From assembly GCF_033001325.1 (NCBI RefSeq), contig NZ_CP133111.1, forward strand, positions 4,790,501-4,854,500: a stretch of DNA of 64,000 bases, given 5' to 3'. This stretch comes from Rhodopseudomonas sp. BAL398 (GTDB lineage Bacteria; Pseudomonadota; Alphaproteobacteria; Rhizobiales; Xanthobacteraceae). The first letter of the stretch is position 1, and the number at the start of each line of letters is the position of its first letter. The notes beneath the pieces were generated by a model that was not told where the DNA came from, made no database searches, and worked only from the letters and a program-made list of their open reading frames with translations. Position numbers and translations under genes: made by a program. This document shows positions 43,454 to 53,675 of this stretch, piece by piece.

Positions 43454-43774
43454 ATGGACATTGATTCTGATCCATTGCGACTACTTCGTCTTCCCGCGGA
43501 CTTCAGTATCGCCGGCATTCGTGACATCCATGATCTGATCTGCTCCACGCTCGGCTCGCAGGACGCCCTGGAGATCGACTGCTCGGGCGTCGAAAAGGCT
43601 GACGTCACCGCGGTCCAGCTGCTGCTGTCGACCGCCAAGACTGCACAGCAGCAGGGCTTTCGTCTCAATCTGACCGCCATCTCGCCGGTGCTGCAAGCGA
43701 CGATTGAGCGCGCCGGCGTTTCCAGCGAATCCATGGGCGACGAAGCCGCCGAACCACAGGGCGAAGCAAGCTAA
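43454..43774 (+). CDS. STAS-domain protein of chemotaxis operon
   Basis: 106 residues. FSIAGIRDIHDLICSTLGSQDALEIDCSGVEKADVTAVQLLLSTAKTAQQQGFRLNLTAISPVLQATIERAG is a STAS fold as in anti-sigma-factor antagonists. The position where SpoIIAA-type proteins carry the phosphorylated Ser is in KADVTAVQLL, with Thr as the only candidate. First gene of the che operon; its stop overlaps the cheY start (TAATG). It may modulate CheA or act as a switch output; role unknown. Confidence 0.83.
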   Translation: MDIDSDPLRLLRLPADFSIAGIRDIHDLICSTLGSQDALEIDCSGVEKADVTAVQLLLSTAKTAQQQGFRLNLTAISPVLQATIERAGVSSESMGDEAAEPQGEAS

Positions 43775-44139
43775 TGGCCAATATCCTCACGGTCGACGAT
43801 TCTCCGAGCATCCGCCAGATGATCAAAGTGGTGCTCGCGCCCGCCGGTCACAACGTGGTGGAGGCCAGCGACGGCGCCCAGGGGCTTGCCAAGGCGAAGG
43901 CGACCAAGTTCGACCTGGTGATTACTGATCTCAATATGCCGGTCATGAACGGCCTGGAATTGATACGCGCGCTGCGCAAGGAGCCCGCACTGGTCGGGCT
44001 GCCGATCGTGTTCCTCACGACCGAGTCCAGCGACGCGGTCAAGACCGAGGCCAAGCAGGCCGGCGCCACGGGGTGGATCACCAAGCCGTTCAAGCAGGAG
44101 CAACTGCTCGCCGTGGTGAGCAAGCTGGTGCGATCATGA
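43774..44139 (+). CDS. cheY: chemotaxis response regulator CheY
   Basis: 121 residues, single receiver domain. ILTVDDSPSIRQMI gives the acidic pair, Asp52 in VITDLNMPVMNG is the phosphoacceptor, FLTTESSDAVK the Thr, and GWITKPFKQEQLL the Lys. CheA-P phosphorylates it; CheY-P acts on the flagellar or another motor. It overlaps both the STAS gene and cheA (ATGA). Confidence 0.94.
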   Translation: MANILTVDDSPSIRQMIKVVLAPAGHNVVEASDGAQGLAKAKATKFDLVITDLNMPVMNGLELIRALRKEPALVGLPIVFLTTESSDAVKTEAKQAGATGWITKPFKQEQLLAVVSKLVRS

Positions 44140-46193
44140 CGACTTTGGACCCGACAGAAATATTCCGACAGGAAGCCAGCGACTTATTCGACGTGCTTGA
44201 GTCCGCTCTCCTCGACCTCGGATCGCGACCGGACGACCGCGAGCTGGTCGATACCGCGTTCCGCGCTCTGCATACCATCAAGGGCTCGGGTGCAATGTTC
44301 GGGTTCGACGCGGTCGCCGCGTTCACTCATGAATTCGAGAGCGCGTTCGACCGCGTGCGCAAGGGTGAAATCAAGCCGACCCAGGATCTGATCTCGGTGG
44401 CGCTTTCCGCCAAGGATTATATCCGCGCGCTGATCGAAGAGCCGGAATCGACCGACAGCATTATCGGCGACGCGATCCTCGACGATTTGCGCCACTTTGT
44501 CAGTCCTGGCGAGCATGTCGAGACCGGCTCGTCCGCGGTCCAGGAAAGCCCCGTTGCCGAGGGCGGCGGGATCGGGTGGCAGCTGCATCTGGAGTTTGAC
44601 GGCGATATCCTGCGCAACGGATCGAACCCGCTCGATTTGCTAGACGATTTGCGCAAGCTAGGCGCCTGCTTCGTCATCGCGCAGACCGATGACGTGCCGC
44701 TGCTGGATAAATTGGAGCCGGAATACTGCTTCCTGAAATGGGATGTCACGCTGCATAGCGATTGCGATCGCGCCGCGATCGACGACGTCTTCATGTTCGT
44801 GATGGATGAAATCAAGCTCGATTGCACCCCGCTGGTCGCGGCCGATGAAGCTGCGCTGGCACCCAGCGACAAGCAGGCGGGCTACACGTTGCAACTCGAC
44901 GCTGAGCCGCCGGCTGAGCCGGACCACAAACCAGCGGCCTCGCCGGAAATTGCAAAGCCCGCCGCTGCCTTGCCGGAAAAAAAGCAGGACGAGCAACGCC
45001 GCCATGATGACAAAGGCATTGCGACGGTCCGCGTCCAGGCCGAGCGGCTCGACGAGTTGATGGACCGCGTCGGCGAGTTGGTGATCGCGCAGGCGCGGCT
45101 CAGCCAATTGGCCGCTGCCACCGACGATATCGCCATAAAGGGCATCGCCGAGGAAATTGAACGGCTCGCCTCCAGCCTGCGCGACACCACGATGGGGGCC
45201 CGCATGGTGCCGATCGGATCGTTGTTCGGCCGCTTCCGGCGGCTGATCCATGATCTGTCCCGCGACCTCGGCAAGCCCGTGGACTTCGTCACCACCGGCG
45301 AGGAAACCGAACTCGACAAGACCATGATCGAGCGTCTGGCCGATCCGCTGGTCCATCTGATTCGCAATGCGATCGACCATGGCATCGAGGCCACCGAGAC
45401 CCGCAACGCATCGGGCAAGACGGACATCGGCCGGATCGAGATCGCGGCGATTCATTCCGGCGCTCAGGTGTTGGTGACGGTGCGCGACAACGGCGCCGGG
45501 CTCAACACCGCGCGGATCCGCGCCAAGGCCGAAGAGCAGGGCCTGATCGCGCCGGGCGTCGCGATGTCCGATCAGGACATCTATCAGCTGCTGTTCGCTC
45601 CCGGCTTCTCCACCGCGCAGACGATTTCCGCGTTGTCGGGCCGCGGCGTCGGCATGGACGTGGTCAAGCGCACCATCGAGGCGATGCGCGGATCGATCGA
45701 TATCGGCACCCAGCCGGGTCAAGGCACCACGGTCACGCTGCGACTGCCGCTGACGCTGGCGATCATCGAGGGCCTGCTGATCCGGGTCGGCGAGGGCCGC
45801 TACATCATCCCGCTGTCGGCTGTCGAAGAATGCGCCGAGATGACGGCCGACGACCAGCGCGTCCGCGGCCGCGACTTCCTCAATATGCACGGCGATCTGG
45901 TGCCGTTCCTGCGGCTGCGCGGGCTGTTCGACGCCGTCGGCGAGCCGGACCAGCATCAGAAGATCATCATCGCGTCTTCGGGCGAAAGCCGGGTCGGCCT
46001 GATCGTGGACCAGATCATCGGCAGCCATCAGTCGGTGATCAAGTCGCTGTCGAAATTGCACTCCGGCGTCACGATGTTTTCCGGCGCCACCATCTTGGGC
46101 GATGGCAGCGCCGCGCTGATCCTGGATGTCGCCCAACTGATCGTGACCGGCCAGAGCGCGGCGGAATCCCACTCGGTCAGCGAGGCGGCCTAA
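44136..46193 (+). CDS. cheA: chemotaxis histidine kinase CheA
   Basis: 685 residues from the ATG at 44136. P1/HPt domain with phospho-His46 in ALHTIKGSGAMFGF, an intermediate alpha/beta domain (about 145-240, WQLHLEFDGDILRNGSNPLDLLDDLRKLG) in place of the classic P2, then P3 dimerisation (about 310-370), the ATPase domain (LVHLIRNAIDHGIE, DNGAGLN, LSGRGVGMDVVK), and a CheW-like P5 domain (about 555-680). It phosphorylates CheY and CheB under receptor control. Confidence 0.96.
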   Translation: MTTLDPTEIFRQEASDLFDVLESALLDLGSRPDDRELVDTAFRALHTIKGSGAMFGFDAVAAFTHEFESAFDRVRKGEIKPTQDLISVALSAKDYIRALIEEPESTDSIIGDAILDDLRHFVSPGEHVETGSSAVQESPVAEGGGIGWQLHLEFDGDILRNGSNPLDLLDDLRKLGACFVIAQTDDVPLLDKLEPEYCFLKWDVTLHSDCDRAAIDDVFMFVMDEIKLDCTPLVAADEAALAPSDKQAGYTLQLDAEPPAEPDHKPAASPEIAKPAAALPEKKQDEQRRHDDKGIATVRVQAERLDELMDRVGELVIAQARLSQLAAATDDIAIKGIAEEIERLASSLRDTTMGARMVPIGSLFGRFRRLIHDLSRDLGKPVDFVTTGEETELDKTMIERLADPLVHLIRNAIDHGIEATETRNASGKTDIGRIEIAAIHSGAQVLVTVRDNGAGLNTARIRAKAEEQGLIAPGVAMSDQDIYQLLFAPGFSTAQTISALSGRGVGMDVVKRTIEAMRGSIDIGTQPGQGTTVTLRLPLTLAIIEGLLIRVGEGRYIIPLSAVEECAEMTADDQRVRGRDFLNMHGDLVPFLRLRGLFDAVGEPDQHQKIIIASSGESRVGLIVDQIIGSHQSVIKSLSKLHSGVTMFSGATILGDGSAALILDVAQLIVTGQSAAESHSVSEAA

Positions 46194-46670
46194 ATGGAAC
46201 AGATCGTGAATGAGCGCGGCGCAGCCGACCACGCACTGGCCGGCCTGCACCAGGTGGTGATGCTGGGCATCGGTGACGAAGTGTTCGCCCTCGACACCCG
46301 GCTAGTACGGGAAATCATCGACCCGGTGCCGGCGACACGGGTCGCGGGCGCCCCGGCGTTCCTGCCCTGCGTCATCAACGTTCGGGGCAATGTGATTCCG
46401 CTCGCCGATCTGCGCGCGCGATTCGGCATGCCGAAAACCGAGGACACCGCCGATACCCGCGTCGTGGTGCTCGAGATCGAGATCGAAGGCGACCCGGTGC
46501 TGGTCGGCGTGGTCGCCGACAGGGTCTACGAGGTCACCGAGATATCCAACGCCGACGTCCAGCAGACCCCTCGGGTGGGAATGCGCTGGAATCCGGAATT
46601 CATCCGATTCATCGCGAAGTGGCGGGAAGAGTTCGTCATCGTCCCGAACATGGAACGCATCCTGAGCTGA
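46194..46670 (+). CDS. cheW: chemotaxis coupling protein CheW
   Basis: 158 residues, one CheW (SH3-like) domain: HQVVMLGIGDEVFALDTRLVREII, FLPCVINVRGNVIPLADLRARFGMP, VGVVADRVYEVTEI. It links receptors to CheA. The ATG directly follows the cheA stop codon. A second cheW lies at 51219, so the two receptors may use different couplers. Confidence 0.94.
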   Translation: MEQIVNERGAADHALAGLHQVVMLGIGDEVFALDTRLVREIIDPVPATRVAGAPAFLPCVINVRGNVIPLADLRARFGMPKTEDTADTRVVVLEIEIEGDPVLVGVVADRVYEVTEISNADVQQTPRVGMRWNPEFIRFIAKWREEFVIVPNMERILS

Positions 46671-46703
46671 ACCCGACTTTGCATCGGATAATTGGGGCTA
46701 GAA

Positions 46704-48899
46704 ATGAGACTCACGGTCAAGGCTAAGCTCGCCGGCGCGTTTGGCGCCGTGATCCTGCTGTCGATGATTATCGGCGGCATCGCCTATATGAAACTGACGA
46801 CCCTCGATGCCTCGCAGCACGCCATTGTCGAGCAGGGTACGCGCGTGCAGAGGGTCGGCGAGTTGCTGGCCGAGATGCAGTATCAGGTCCGCTCCGAATT
46901 TCGCATGCTTCTGGCGACTTCAGACCAGGACACCATCGACAACCATAAGCACATGATCGAGCGCCAGGACAAGGCACTGAAGATCGCCGAAAATCTCTTC
47001 GCCATGGCAAGCGAAGATGGCAAGCGCCTGATGGATGTTGCGACGGCAAAGCTGAAGCGCCTGAACGACCTGCAGCAGCAGGCCGGCAAGTTCGCGCTGC
47101 TGAACTCGAACAATCACGCCAACAGACTTTGGAAGACGGAAGGCCTGGCCGGACTGGCGGATCTCAACGCCGCGGCGGATACGGCCTTCGCCGAGGTCGA
47201 AAAATCAAGCGGAAAAGTCGCTGGTGCGCAGGCGCTGCTGGCGATCGAGGCCGCAAAGTTCGAGATCGCGCGGCTGTCGCGTTACGTGCTCGCCACCTTC
47301 ACCGCCTCGAGCGTCGAGGAACTCGACTCCCTATACAACACCGCGTCGCAGGAGGTAGGCAGACTTAAGATTGCTGTTGCGCAGGCTTCGGCGCAGATGA
47401 TGACGGTCGGGGTTGCTGGCACCGGGATCACGACCCAAAGCGAGCGCTACACCGCCCTGGTCGAAAAAATCCTGGCGACTGCGCATCAAGGCGGCACGTT
47501 GCACGCATTCGCGATCACCAACGGCGAAGGCCGCAAGGCGCTCAACGAGGCGCTGTCCGCGTTCGATAATTATGTTGGCTTCGTCAACAAGCGAATGGCC
47601 GATCTTGCGGCTGCCGGCACGGAAGAGGCAGCCTTCGCCAAGCTGCTGCTGATCAGCAGCATCATCGCCGCACTGCTGATTGCAGTCGGATCGGCGCTGT
47701 GGATCGCGCTCAATATCAGCCGCGGCCTCGGCCGCGCTGTCGGCCTGGCCAACGCGGTTGCGATCGGCGATCTCAGCCAGACGATCGAGGTCTCCAGCAA
47801 CGACGAGATCGGTGACCTGGTGAAGGCGCTGAACAGCATGACCATCAATCTCAACGCAACCGCGAAGATCGCCGATACGCTGGCCAGCGGCGATCTGACG
47901 GTCGACGCCAAGCCGCTGTCGGACAAGGATACGCTCGGCCTGGCGCTGGAGCGCATGGTGGAGAAGCTGCGCGCCGTCGTCAGCGACACGATGATCGCAA
48001 CGCAGAACATGTCCGCCGGCAGCCAGGAACTCTCTGCCAGCGCCGAGCAGCTGTCGCAGGGTGCCACCGAACAGGCCTCTTCGTCCGAGGAGGCCTCGTC
48101 CTCGATGGAGGAGATGGCGGCCAATGTGAAGCAGAACGCCGAAAACGCCAGCCAGACCGAGAAGATCGCGCACCAGTCGTCGCAGGACGCCGAGGCCAGC
48201 GGCGCGGCCGTCAGCCGCGCAGTCGAGGCGATGCAGACTATCGCCGGCAAGATCACCATCGTGCAGGAGATCGCCCGGCAGACCGACCTGCTGGCGCTCA
48301 ATGCCGCGGTCGAAGCCGCCCGCGCCGGCGAACACGGCAAGGGGTTCGCCGTGGTAGCGTCCGAAGTGCGGAAACTGGCTGAACGCAGCCAGACCGCGGC
48401 CGCTGAAATCGGCGCGCTGTCGAGCGAAACCGTGAAGGCTGCGCAGGAAGCCGGCGCGATGCTGTCCCGCCTGGTGCCGGACATCAAGAAGACCGCGCAA
48501 CTGGTCGAAGAGATCACCGCCGCCTGCCGCGAGCAGGATGTCGGCTCCTCTCAGATCAACCAGGCGATTCAGCAGCTCGACAAGGTCGGCCAGCAGAACT
48601 CCGCGGCGTCGGAGCAAGTGTCGTCGACGGCCGAGGAATTGGCGTCGCAGGCCGAACAGCTGCAATCGACCATCAGCTTCTTCAAGATCGATCAGGAGGC
48701 GCATCAGGACGGCGGGCGTCCGCCGATCGCCACCGACAGGGCGGTGGCACAACTGCGCGCCAAGGCTTCGCACATGTCGGCCGCAGACCGCGGCAAGAGA
48801 CCGTCCGCCAAGCCGGCGCGGGCGCTGAAGGTGGCCAGCGGCGGCTTCGCACTCGAAATGGATGCCGGCGATGAGCGCGACGCCGAGTTCCATCGCTGA
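46704..48899 (+). CDS. methyl-accepting chemotaxis protein (receptor 1)
   Basis: 731 residues from the ATG at 46704. TM1 about 10-30, a helical periplasmic domain of about 275 residues, TM2 near 310-335 ([23 protein letters not shown]). HAMP 1 ([17 protein letters not shown]...) is followed by a second HAMP-like unit ([22 protein letters not shown]). The signalling hairpin tip reads [40 protein letters not shown]. The C-terminal tail ends [18 protein letters not shown], as in receptor 2. Ligand unknown. Confidence 0.94.
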   Translation: MRLTVKAKLAGAFGAVILLSMIIGGIAYMKLTTLDASQHAIVEQGTRVQRVGELLAEMQYQVRSEFRMLLATSDQDTIDNHKHMIERQDKALKIAENLFAMASEDGKRLMDVATAKLKRLNDLQQQAGKFALLNSNNHANRLWKTEGLAGLADLNAAADTAFAEVEKSSGKVAGAQALLAIEAAKFEIARLSRYVLATFTASSVEELDSLYNTASQEVGRLKIAVAQASAQMMTVGVAGTGITTQSERYTALVEKILATAHQGGTLHAFAITNGEGRKALNEALSAFDNYVGFVNKRMADLAAAGTEEAAFAKLLLISSIIAALLIAVGSALWIALNISRGLGRAVGLANAVAIGDLSQTIEVSSNDEIGDLVKALNSMTINLNATAKIADTLASGDLTVDAKPLSDKDTLGLALERMVEKLRAVVSDTMIATQNMSAGSQELSASAEQLSQGATEQASSSEEASSSMEEMAANVKQNAENASQTEKIAHQSSQDAEASGAAVSRAVEAMQTIAGKITIVQEIARQTDLLALNAAVEAARAGEHGKGFAVVASEVRKLAERSQTAAAEIGALSSETVKAAQEAGAMLSRLVPDIKKTAQLVEEITAACREQDVGSSQINQAIQQLDKVGQQNSAASEQVSSTAEELASQAEQLQSTISFFKIDQEAHQDGGRPPIATDRAVAQLRAKASHMSAADRGKRPSAKPARALKVASGGFALEMDAGDERDAEFHR

Positions 48900-48910
48900 C
48901 GATTCAATCG

Positions 48911-48937
48911 GCACGGCCCGTCTCAAGCGGGTCGTGC
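48911..48937 (+). terminator. hairpin after receptor 1 gene
   Basis: GCACGGCCCG (48911-48920), 7-base loop, CGGGTCGTGC (48928-48937): a 10-pair stem with one G-U pair, 11 bases after the stop. No T run follows. It may partly terminate transcription or stabilise the upstream mRNA. Confidence 0.45.
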
Positions 48938-49079
48938 AGACGTTACCGGCGACGCGCCGGGCAGAACGCGGCCTATCGCCGAACCAAACGCCTAGTGATG
49001 GTCCGATAATCGCTCGGCGAAGCGTCTCCAGCAAAGTGAACGACTGAACCGATTTGGACTATTATCGCAGGGGCTGATC

Positions 49080-51155
49080 ATGAGATTTTCCATCAAAGCA
49101 AAACTGGCCATTGCCTTCGGTGCCGTGACCATCTTGTCCGTCATCGTCGGCGGCGTCGCCTACCGCGAGCTGACGTCGCTCGACACATCGCAGCAGGCGA
49201 TCGTCGGTCAGGGGGTTCGGCTGAAGAAGACTGCGGCCTTGATGGACCAGATCCAGTTCCAGCAGCGTGACGAAATGAGAATGATCACCGCCGCTACCGA
49301 CAAGGATACCGCGGACAGTACCCGCGACATGATCCTGCGCCAGGAAAACACCATCAAGCTCAAGGACGAGCTGTACGGCCTTGCCTCCGAGCAGGGCAAG
49401 CGCATGCTCGAGACAGCCAGCGCCAAGCTGAAGCGCTTCGATGAGTTGCAGCTGCAGTCCAGCAAGTTGGCGGCATTGAATTCGAACAACCGCGCGGTCG
49501 AGATGTGGCATGCGGTGGGATTGCCGGCCCTGGCGCAATTCAATGCGGCGCTCGAGACCGCGATGGCTGAACTGAAGAAGTCGCCGACCGCCGATCATCT
49601 GCAAGGCATCCTGGCGCTGCAATCGCCGAAGTTCGAGGCGGCCCGGCTGTCGCGACTGCTTGCGACCACGTTCGCAGTGTCGCGCATCGAAGACCTGGAG
49701 CCCGCCATCAAGGCCGTCAACGGGCAGCTCGCCGTGATGAAGGCGAGCGCAGCCCAGGCGGCGACGCAGGTCGCACCGCTCGGCATCGCGGTCGACGCCA
49801 TCAACGCCCAGGTCGAGCGCGTCGGATCTGCCACCGCTCAAATCGCCGCCATCGTCGCCGAAAGCGGCAACATCAAGGCGCTGGCTTTGACGGGCGGTGA
49901 GGGGCGTGCCGCCTTCAACGAGGCACTGAACGCCTTCGAAGCCTATGGCAAATTCGCCAACGACCGGATGTCCGAGCTTGCCGCTGCGGGCACCGAGGAG
50001 GCGGCGTTCGCCAAAATGCTGCTGATCAGCATCATCATCGGCTCGGTGCTGATCGCGATCGCGTCCGCGACCTGGATCGCGCTCAACATCAGCCGCGGCC
50101 TCAACCGCGCGGTCGGTCTCGCCGATGCGGTCGCCACCGGCGACCTGACCAGGACGCTCACCGTGACCGGCGACGACGAGGTTGCCGACATGGTCCGCTC
50201 GCTCAACAACACCGTCGAGCGGCTCCGTGCGGTGGTCGCCGACACCATGATGGCGTCGCAGAACATGTCCGCCGGCAGCCAGGAACTGTCGGCCAGCGCC
50301 GAGCAGCTGTCGCAGGGCGCCACCGAACAGGCCTCGGCGTCCGAAGAGGCCTCGTCCTCGATGGAGCAGATGGCCGCCAATGTGAAGCAGAACGCCGAAA
50401 ACGCCAGCCAGACCGAGAAGATCGCGCACCAGTCGGCGCAGGACGCGGAAGCCAGCGGGGTCGCCGTCAGCCGCGCCGTCGAGGCGATGCAGACCATCGC
50501 CGGCAAGATCACCATCGTGCAGGAGATCGCCCGGCAGACCGATCTGCTGGCGCTCAACGCGGCGGTCGAAGCCGCGCGCGCCGGCGAACACGGCAAGGGG
50601 TTTGCCGTGGTGGCGTCCGAAGTGCGGAAACTGGCCGAGCGCAGCCAGACCGCGGCCGCCGAAATCGGCGCGCTGTCCGGCGAGACGGTGAAGGCCGCGC
50701 AGGAAGCCGGTTCGATGCTGTCCCGCCTGGTGCCGGACATCAAGAAGACCGCGCAGCTGGTCGAAGAGATCACCGCCGCCTGCCGCGAGCAGGATGTCGG
50801 CTCCTCTCAGATCAACCAGGCGATTCAGCAGCTCGACAAGGTCGGCCAGCAGAATTCCAGCGCCTCCGAACAGGTGTCATCGACCGCGGAAGAGCTCGCG
50901 TCGCAAGCCGAGCAATTGCAGTCGACCATCGGCTTCTTCAAGGTCGATGCTGCCGGCCAAAGCGAGCCGGCGCGCACCTCCGGCACCGACAAGGCGGTGG
51001 CCCAACTGCGCTCCAAGGCTGCCCAGATGGCGGCGCGCGGCGGCCGGACTCCTGCCAAGGCCAGGCCGGCGCGCGCGCTGAAGGTGGCGGGCGGCGGCGG
51101 CTTTGCGCTCGAGATGGATGCCGGCGACGAGCGCGACGCCGAGTTTCATCGCTGA
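49080..51155 (+). CDS. methyl-accepting chemotaxis protein (receptor 2)
   Basis: 691 residues. TM1 about 8-27 ([21 protein letters not shown]), a periplasmic helical domain only loosely like receptor 1, TM2 about 315-338, and one HAMP ([17 protein letters not shown]). From [19 protein letters not shown] onward it is nearly identical to receptor 1, including the [26 protein letters not shown] tip and the [12 protein letters not shown] end. It is 40 residues shorter because it lacks the second HAMP-like unit. Ligand unknown. Confidence 0.94.
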   Translation: MRFSIKAKLAIAFGAVTILSVIVGGVAYRELTSLDTSQQAIVGQGVRLKKTAALMDQIQFQQRDEMRMITAATDKDTADSTRDMILRQENTIKLKDELYGLASEQGKRMLETASAKLKRFDELQLQSSKLAALNSNNRAVEMWHAVGLPALAQFNAALETAMAELKKSPTADHLQGILALQSPKFEAARLSRLLATTFAVSRIEDLEPAIKAVNGQLAVMKASAAQAATQVAPLGIAVDAINAQVERVGSATAQIAAIVAESGNIKALALTGGEGRAAFNEALNAFEAYGKFANDRMSELAAAGTEEAAFAKMLLISIIIGSVLIAIASATWIALNISRGLNRAVGLADAVATGDLTRTLTVTGDDEVADMVRSLNNTVERLRAVVADTMMASQNMSAGSQELSASAEQLSQGATEQASASEEASSSMEQMAANVKQNAENASQTEKIAHQSAQDAEASGVAVSRAVEAMQTIAGKITIVQEIARQTDLLALNAAVEAARAGEHGKGFAVVASEVRKLAERSQTAAAEIGALSGETVKAAQEAGSMLSRLVPDIKKTAQLVEEITAACREQDVGSSQINQAIQQLDKVGQQNSSASEQVSSTAEELASQAEQLQSTIGFFKVDAAGQSEPARTSGTDKAVAQLRSKAAQMAARGGRTPAKARPARALKVAGGGGFALEMDAGDERDAEFHR

Positions 51156-51164
51156 TCGACGATT

Positions 51165-51188
51165 CGGCCTCGCCGCTCGGCGAGGCCG
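51165..51188 (+). terminator. strong hairpin between receptor 2 and cheW2
   Basis: CGGCCTCGCCG (51165-51175) and CGGCGAGGCCG (51178-51188) are perfect inverses, 9 bases after the receptor stop and 30 before the next ATG. No T run, so it is more likely an mRNA-stabilising or attenuating structure inside the operon. Confidence 0.5.
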
Positions 51189-51218
51189 CCCAATCTGACC
51201 AACCGGGTGGAGCGTAAC

Positions 51219-51704
51219 ATGGCCGAAACGGCGCAATATCTGACGCTTGGTCTCGACGGCGAGACATTCGGGATCAGCATCCGCAACGTCCGCGAGATAC
51301 TCGACATGCGGCCGATCGCCAAGATCCCGCATGCGCCGAACTTCCTGCTCGGCATGATCGACGTCCGCGGCTCAAGCTATCCGATTGTCGACCTGCGCAC
51401 CAAGCTGGACCTGCCGAGCGTGCCGGCGACCGAGGCCACCCGCATCATCATTCTCGACGTCCCCATGAACGGTCGGTCGGTCGGCGTCGGCTTTGTCGCC
51501 GATTGCGTGTTCGAGGTCACCGGGATCGACGAGAGCCAGATCGAGCCGCCGCCCTCGGTCGGCGGACGCTGGCGTTCGGATTATCTCGCCGGAATCGGCC
51601 GCAAGGGCGACGGCTTCGTGATCCTGTTCGATCTGGAAAAGCTGATGGCGGCGACCGAGACGCTGGCGGATCGCGAGCCGGTCGCGGCGTTCGCGGCGGC
51701 TTGA
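51219..51704 (+). CDS. cheW: second CheW coupling protein
   Basis: 161 residues from the ATG at 51219 (GGTGGAG upstream). CheW core: QYLTLGLDGETFGISIRNVREILDMRPIAKIPHAPNFLLGMIDVRGSSYPIVDLRTKLDL, VGVGFVADCVFEVTGID, DGFVILFDLEKLMA. This is the standard short form, closer to textbook CheW than the copy at 46194. Four bases separate it from cheR. Confidence 0.94.
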   Translation: MAETAQYLTLGLDGETFGISIRNVREILDMRPIAKIPHAPNFLLGMIDVRGSSYPIVDLRTKLDLPSVPATEATRIIILDVPMNGRSVGVGFVADCVFEVTGIDESQIEPPPSVGGRWRSDYLAGIGRKGDGFVILFDLEKLMAATETLADREPVAAFAAA

Positions 51705-51708
51705 TATC

Positions 51709-52560
51709 ATGCCGACCGCTGCGCCGGATCTGATCACCCATCTGAGCGACCGGCACTTTCGCTCGATCGCCGAACTGATCGAGCGGGAGGTGGGCATTCG
51801 GCTGCCGTCGTCGAAACGCATGATGCTTGAAGGCCGGCTGCAGAAGCGGGTCCGGGCGTTGCGCTATTCCGACATCAACGCGTATGTCGATCACCTGTTC
51901 GACGCCGAGCATTTCGCCATCGAACTGGTCCACCTGATTGACTGCGTCACCACCAACAAGACCGACTTCTTCCGCGAGCCGGCGCATTTCGAATTCATGC
52001 GCGCCTACGCCGTTCCGCAGATCCTGCACAGGTCGCGCGGCGTCCGTAGCATCAAGGTCTGGAGCGCGGCGGCCTCGACCGGGATGGAGGCCTACACCAT
52101 CGCCATGGTGCTCGACGACATGGCGCGAACCGGACCGAATTTCCAGTTTCGCATCCTCGGCACCGATATTTCGTCGGGCGTGCTGCGGGTGGCCGAAGAC
52201 GGCATCTACACCCACGCGATGGTCGAGCCGGTGCCAGGCGAGATGGCGAGGCGCTATTTGCTGTCGCCGAAGGTGCCTGCGCGAGGCGAGGTCCGGGTGG
52301 TTCCCGAACTGCGTCGGTCGGTGAATTTCATGCGGATGAATCTGATGGACCCGGTCTATCCGGTGGATCGCGACGTCGACATCATCTTCTGCCGCAACGT
52401 GCTGATCTATTTCGACAAGGCGACCCAGCGCAAGGTCGTCGACAGGCTGTGCGAACATTTGCGGCCGGGCGGTTACCTGATCGTCGGCCATTCCGAATCG
52501 ATGGTCCCCAACGAATCGGGCAGGCTGAAGCAGGTCCTGCCCACAATTTTTCAGGTCTAG
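51709..52560 (+). CDS. cheR: chemotaxis protein methyltransferase CheR
   Basis: 283 residues. The N-terminal helical domain (about 10-80, GIRLPSSKRMMLEGRLQKRVRAL) precedes the SAM domain: TTNKTDFFREPAHF, KVWSAAASTGMEAYTIAMVLDD, ILGTDISSGVLRVAEDGIY, DIIFCRNVLIYFDKATQRKVVDRLCEHLRPGGYLIVGHSES. It methylates receptor glutamates for adaptation. STGMEAYT replaces the usual STGEEPYS, a mild change at the SAM loop. Confidence 0.95.
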   Translation: MPTAAPDLITHLSDRHFRSIAELIEREVGIRLPSSKRMMLEGRLQKRVRALRYSDINAYVDHLFDAEHFAIELVHLIDCVTTNKTDFFREPAHFEFMRAYAVPQILHRSRGVRSIKVWSAAASTGMEAYTIAMVLDDMARTGPNFQFRILGTDISSGVLRVAEDGIYTHAMVEPVPGEMARRYLLSPKVPARGEVRVVPELRRSVNFMRMNLMDPVYPVDRDVDIIFCRNVLIYFDKATQRKVVDRLCEHLRPGGYLIVGHSESMVPNESGRLKQVLPTIFQV

Positions 52561-52578
52561 GCAACGGAAGGCGGTCAG

Positions 52579-53673
52579 ATGCTGCGGCCCATGATTCGCG
52601 TCCTGATCGTCGACGATTCCGCTTCGGTGCGTCAGACGCTGAGCGCAATTCTCAACGACGACCCCGAAATCGAAGTCATGGGGGCGGCGGCCGACGCCTT
52701 CGCGGCGGCGCGCCGGCTGCAGGTCGAAGTGCCGGATGTGATCATTCTCGATATCGAGATGCCGCGGATGGACGGCATCACCTTCCTGCGCAAGATCATG
52801 GCGCAGCATCCGATCCCGGTGATCATTTGCTCGACCTTGACCGAGGAAGGCTCGGACGTGATGTTCGAGGCGTTCGAGGCCGGGGCCGTCGATATCCTGC
52901 CGAAGCCGCGGGTCGATACCCGACAGGCGTTGCAGGAATCCGCCGCGCGGCTGCGCGAAGCGGTGAAGAGTGCGGCGCGCGCGCGGATCCGCCCGCGCCG
53001 GCTGCCGCGCACGGTGATCGAAAAGAAGCTGACGGCCGACGCGATCATGCCGCCGCCGGTCGAAGGGCGCACCAAGGTATCGACCGAGCGGATCGTCTGC
53101 ATCGGGGCGTCCACCGGCGGCACCGAAGCGTTGCGCGACGTTCTGGAAGTGCTGCCGCGCCGGGCGCCGGGAATCCTGATCGTGCAGCACATGCCGTCCG
53201 GATTCACCGAGGCGTTCGCCAGGCGTCTGAACGGGCTTTGCGAAATCGACGTCAAGGAAGCCGCCGACGGCGACGTCGTGGTGCAGGGTTGCGCCTATAT
53301 CGCACCGGGCGGCCGGCACATGCTGCTGCAGCGCACGGGCCAGCGCTATCGGATCGCGATCAAGGACGGCCCCCCGGTGTCGCGGCATCGGCCTTCGGCC
53401 GACGTGCTGTTCCGCTCCGCCGCGCAATATGCCGGCCGCAACGCCCTCGGCATCATCATGACCGGAATGGGCGACGACGGCGCCAGGGGGCTGTTGGAAA
53501 TGCGCAAGCTCGGGGCGACGACTCGCGCGCAGGACGAGGAAAGTTGCGTGGTGTTCGGCATGCCGAAGGAGGCGATCGCCTGCGGCGCCGTGGAAAAGGT
53601 GGTGTCGCTGTCGCAAATTCCGAAGGAGATCATGCTTTGGCAGGATGCCCGTCACCCGATCGCGGTGGACTGA
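52579..53673 (+). CDS. cheB: chemotaxis response regulator/methylesterase CheB
   Basis: 364 residues. Receiver domain (about 5-120) with Asp58 in [13 protein letters not shown], then a basic linker and the esterase domain (about 170-355): [12 protein letters not shown] (catalytic Ser), [17 protein letters not shown] (catalytic His), [18 protein letters not shown] (catalytic Asp). It removes methyl groups from receptors and may deamidate glutamines. The receptor-like protein starts three bases after its stop. Confidence 0.96.
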   Translation: MLRPMIRVLIVDDSASVRQTLSAILNDDPEIEVMGAAADAFAAARRLQVEVPDVIILDIEMPRMDGITFLRKIMAQHPIPVIICSTLTEEGSDVMFEAFEAGAVDILPKPRVDTRQALQESAARLREAVKSAARARIRPRRLPRTVIEKKLTADAIMPPPVEGRTKVSTERIVCIGASTGGTEALRDVLEVLPRRAPGILIVQHMPSGFTEAFARRLNGLCEIDVKEAADGDVVVQGCAYIAPGGRHMLLQRTGQRYRIAIKDGPPVSRHRPSADVLFRSAAQYAGRNALGIIMTGMGDDGARGLLEMRKLGATTRAQDEESCVVFGMPKEAIACGAVEKVVSLSQIPKEIMLWQDARHPIAVD

Positions 53674-53675
53674 TC

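Noticed and set aside
52449-53675. A long open frame running across the cheR end and all of cheB into the 577-residue protein, which could be read as one 986-residue protein.
   Set aside because: Over cheB it is Arg/Gly/Ala-rich and has no domain pattern, while the cheB frame has all family motifs. Only the part from the ATG at 53676 is real.
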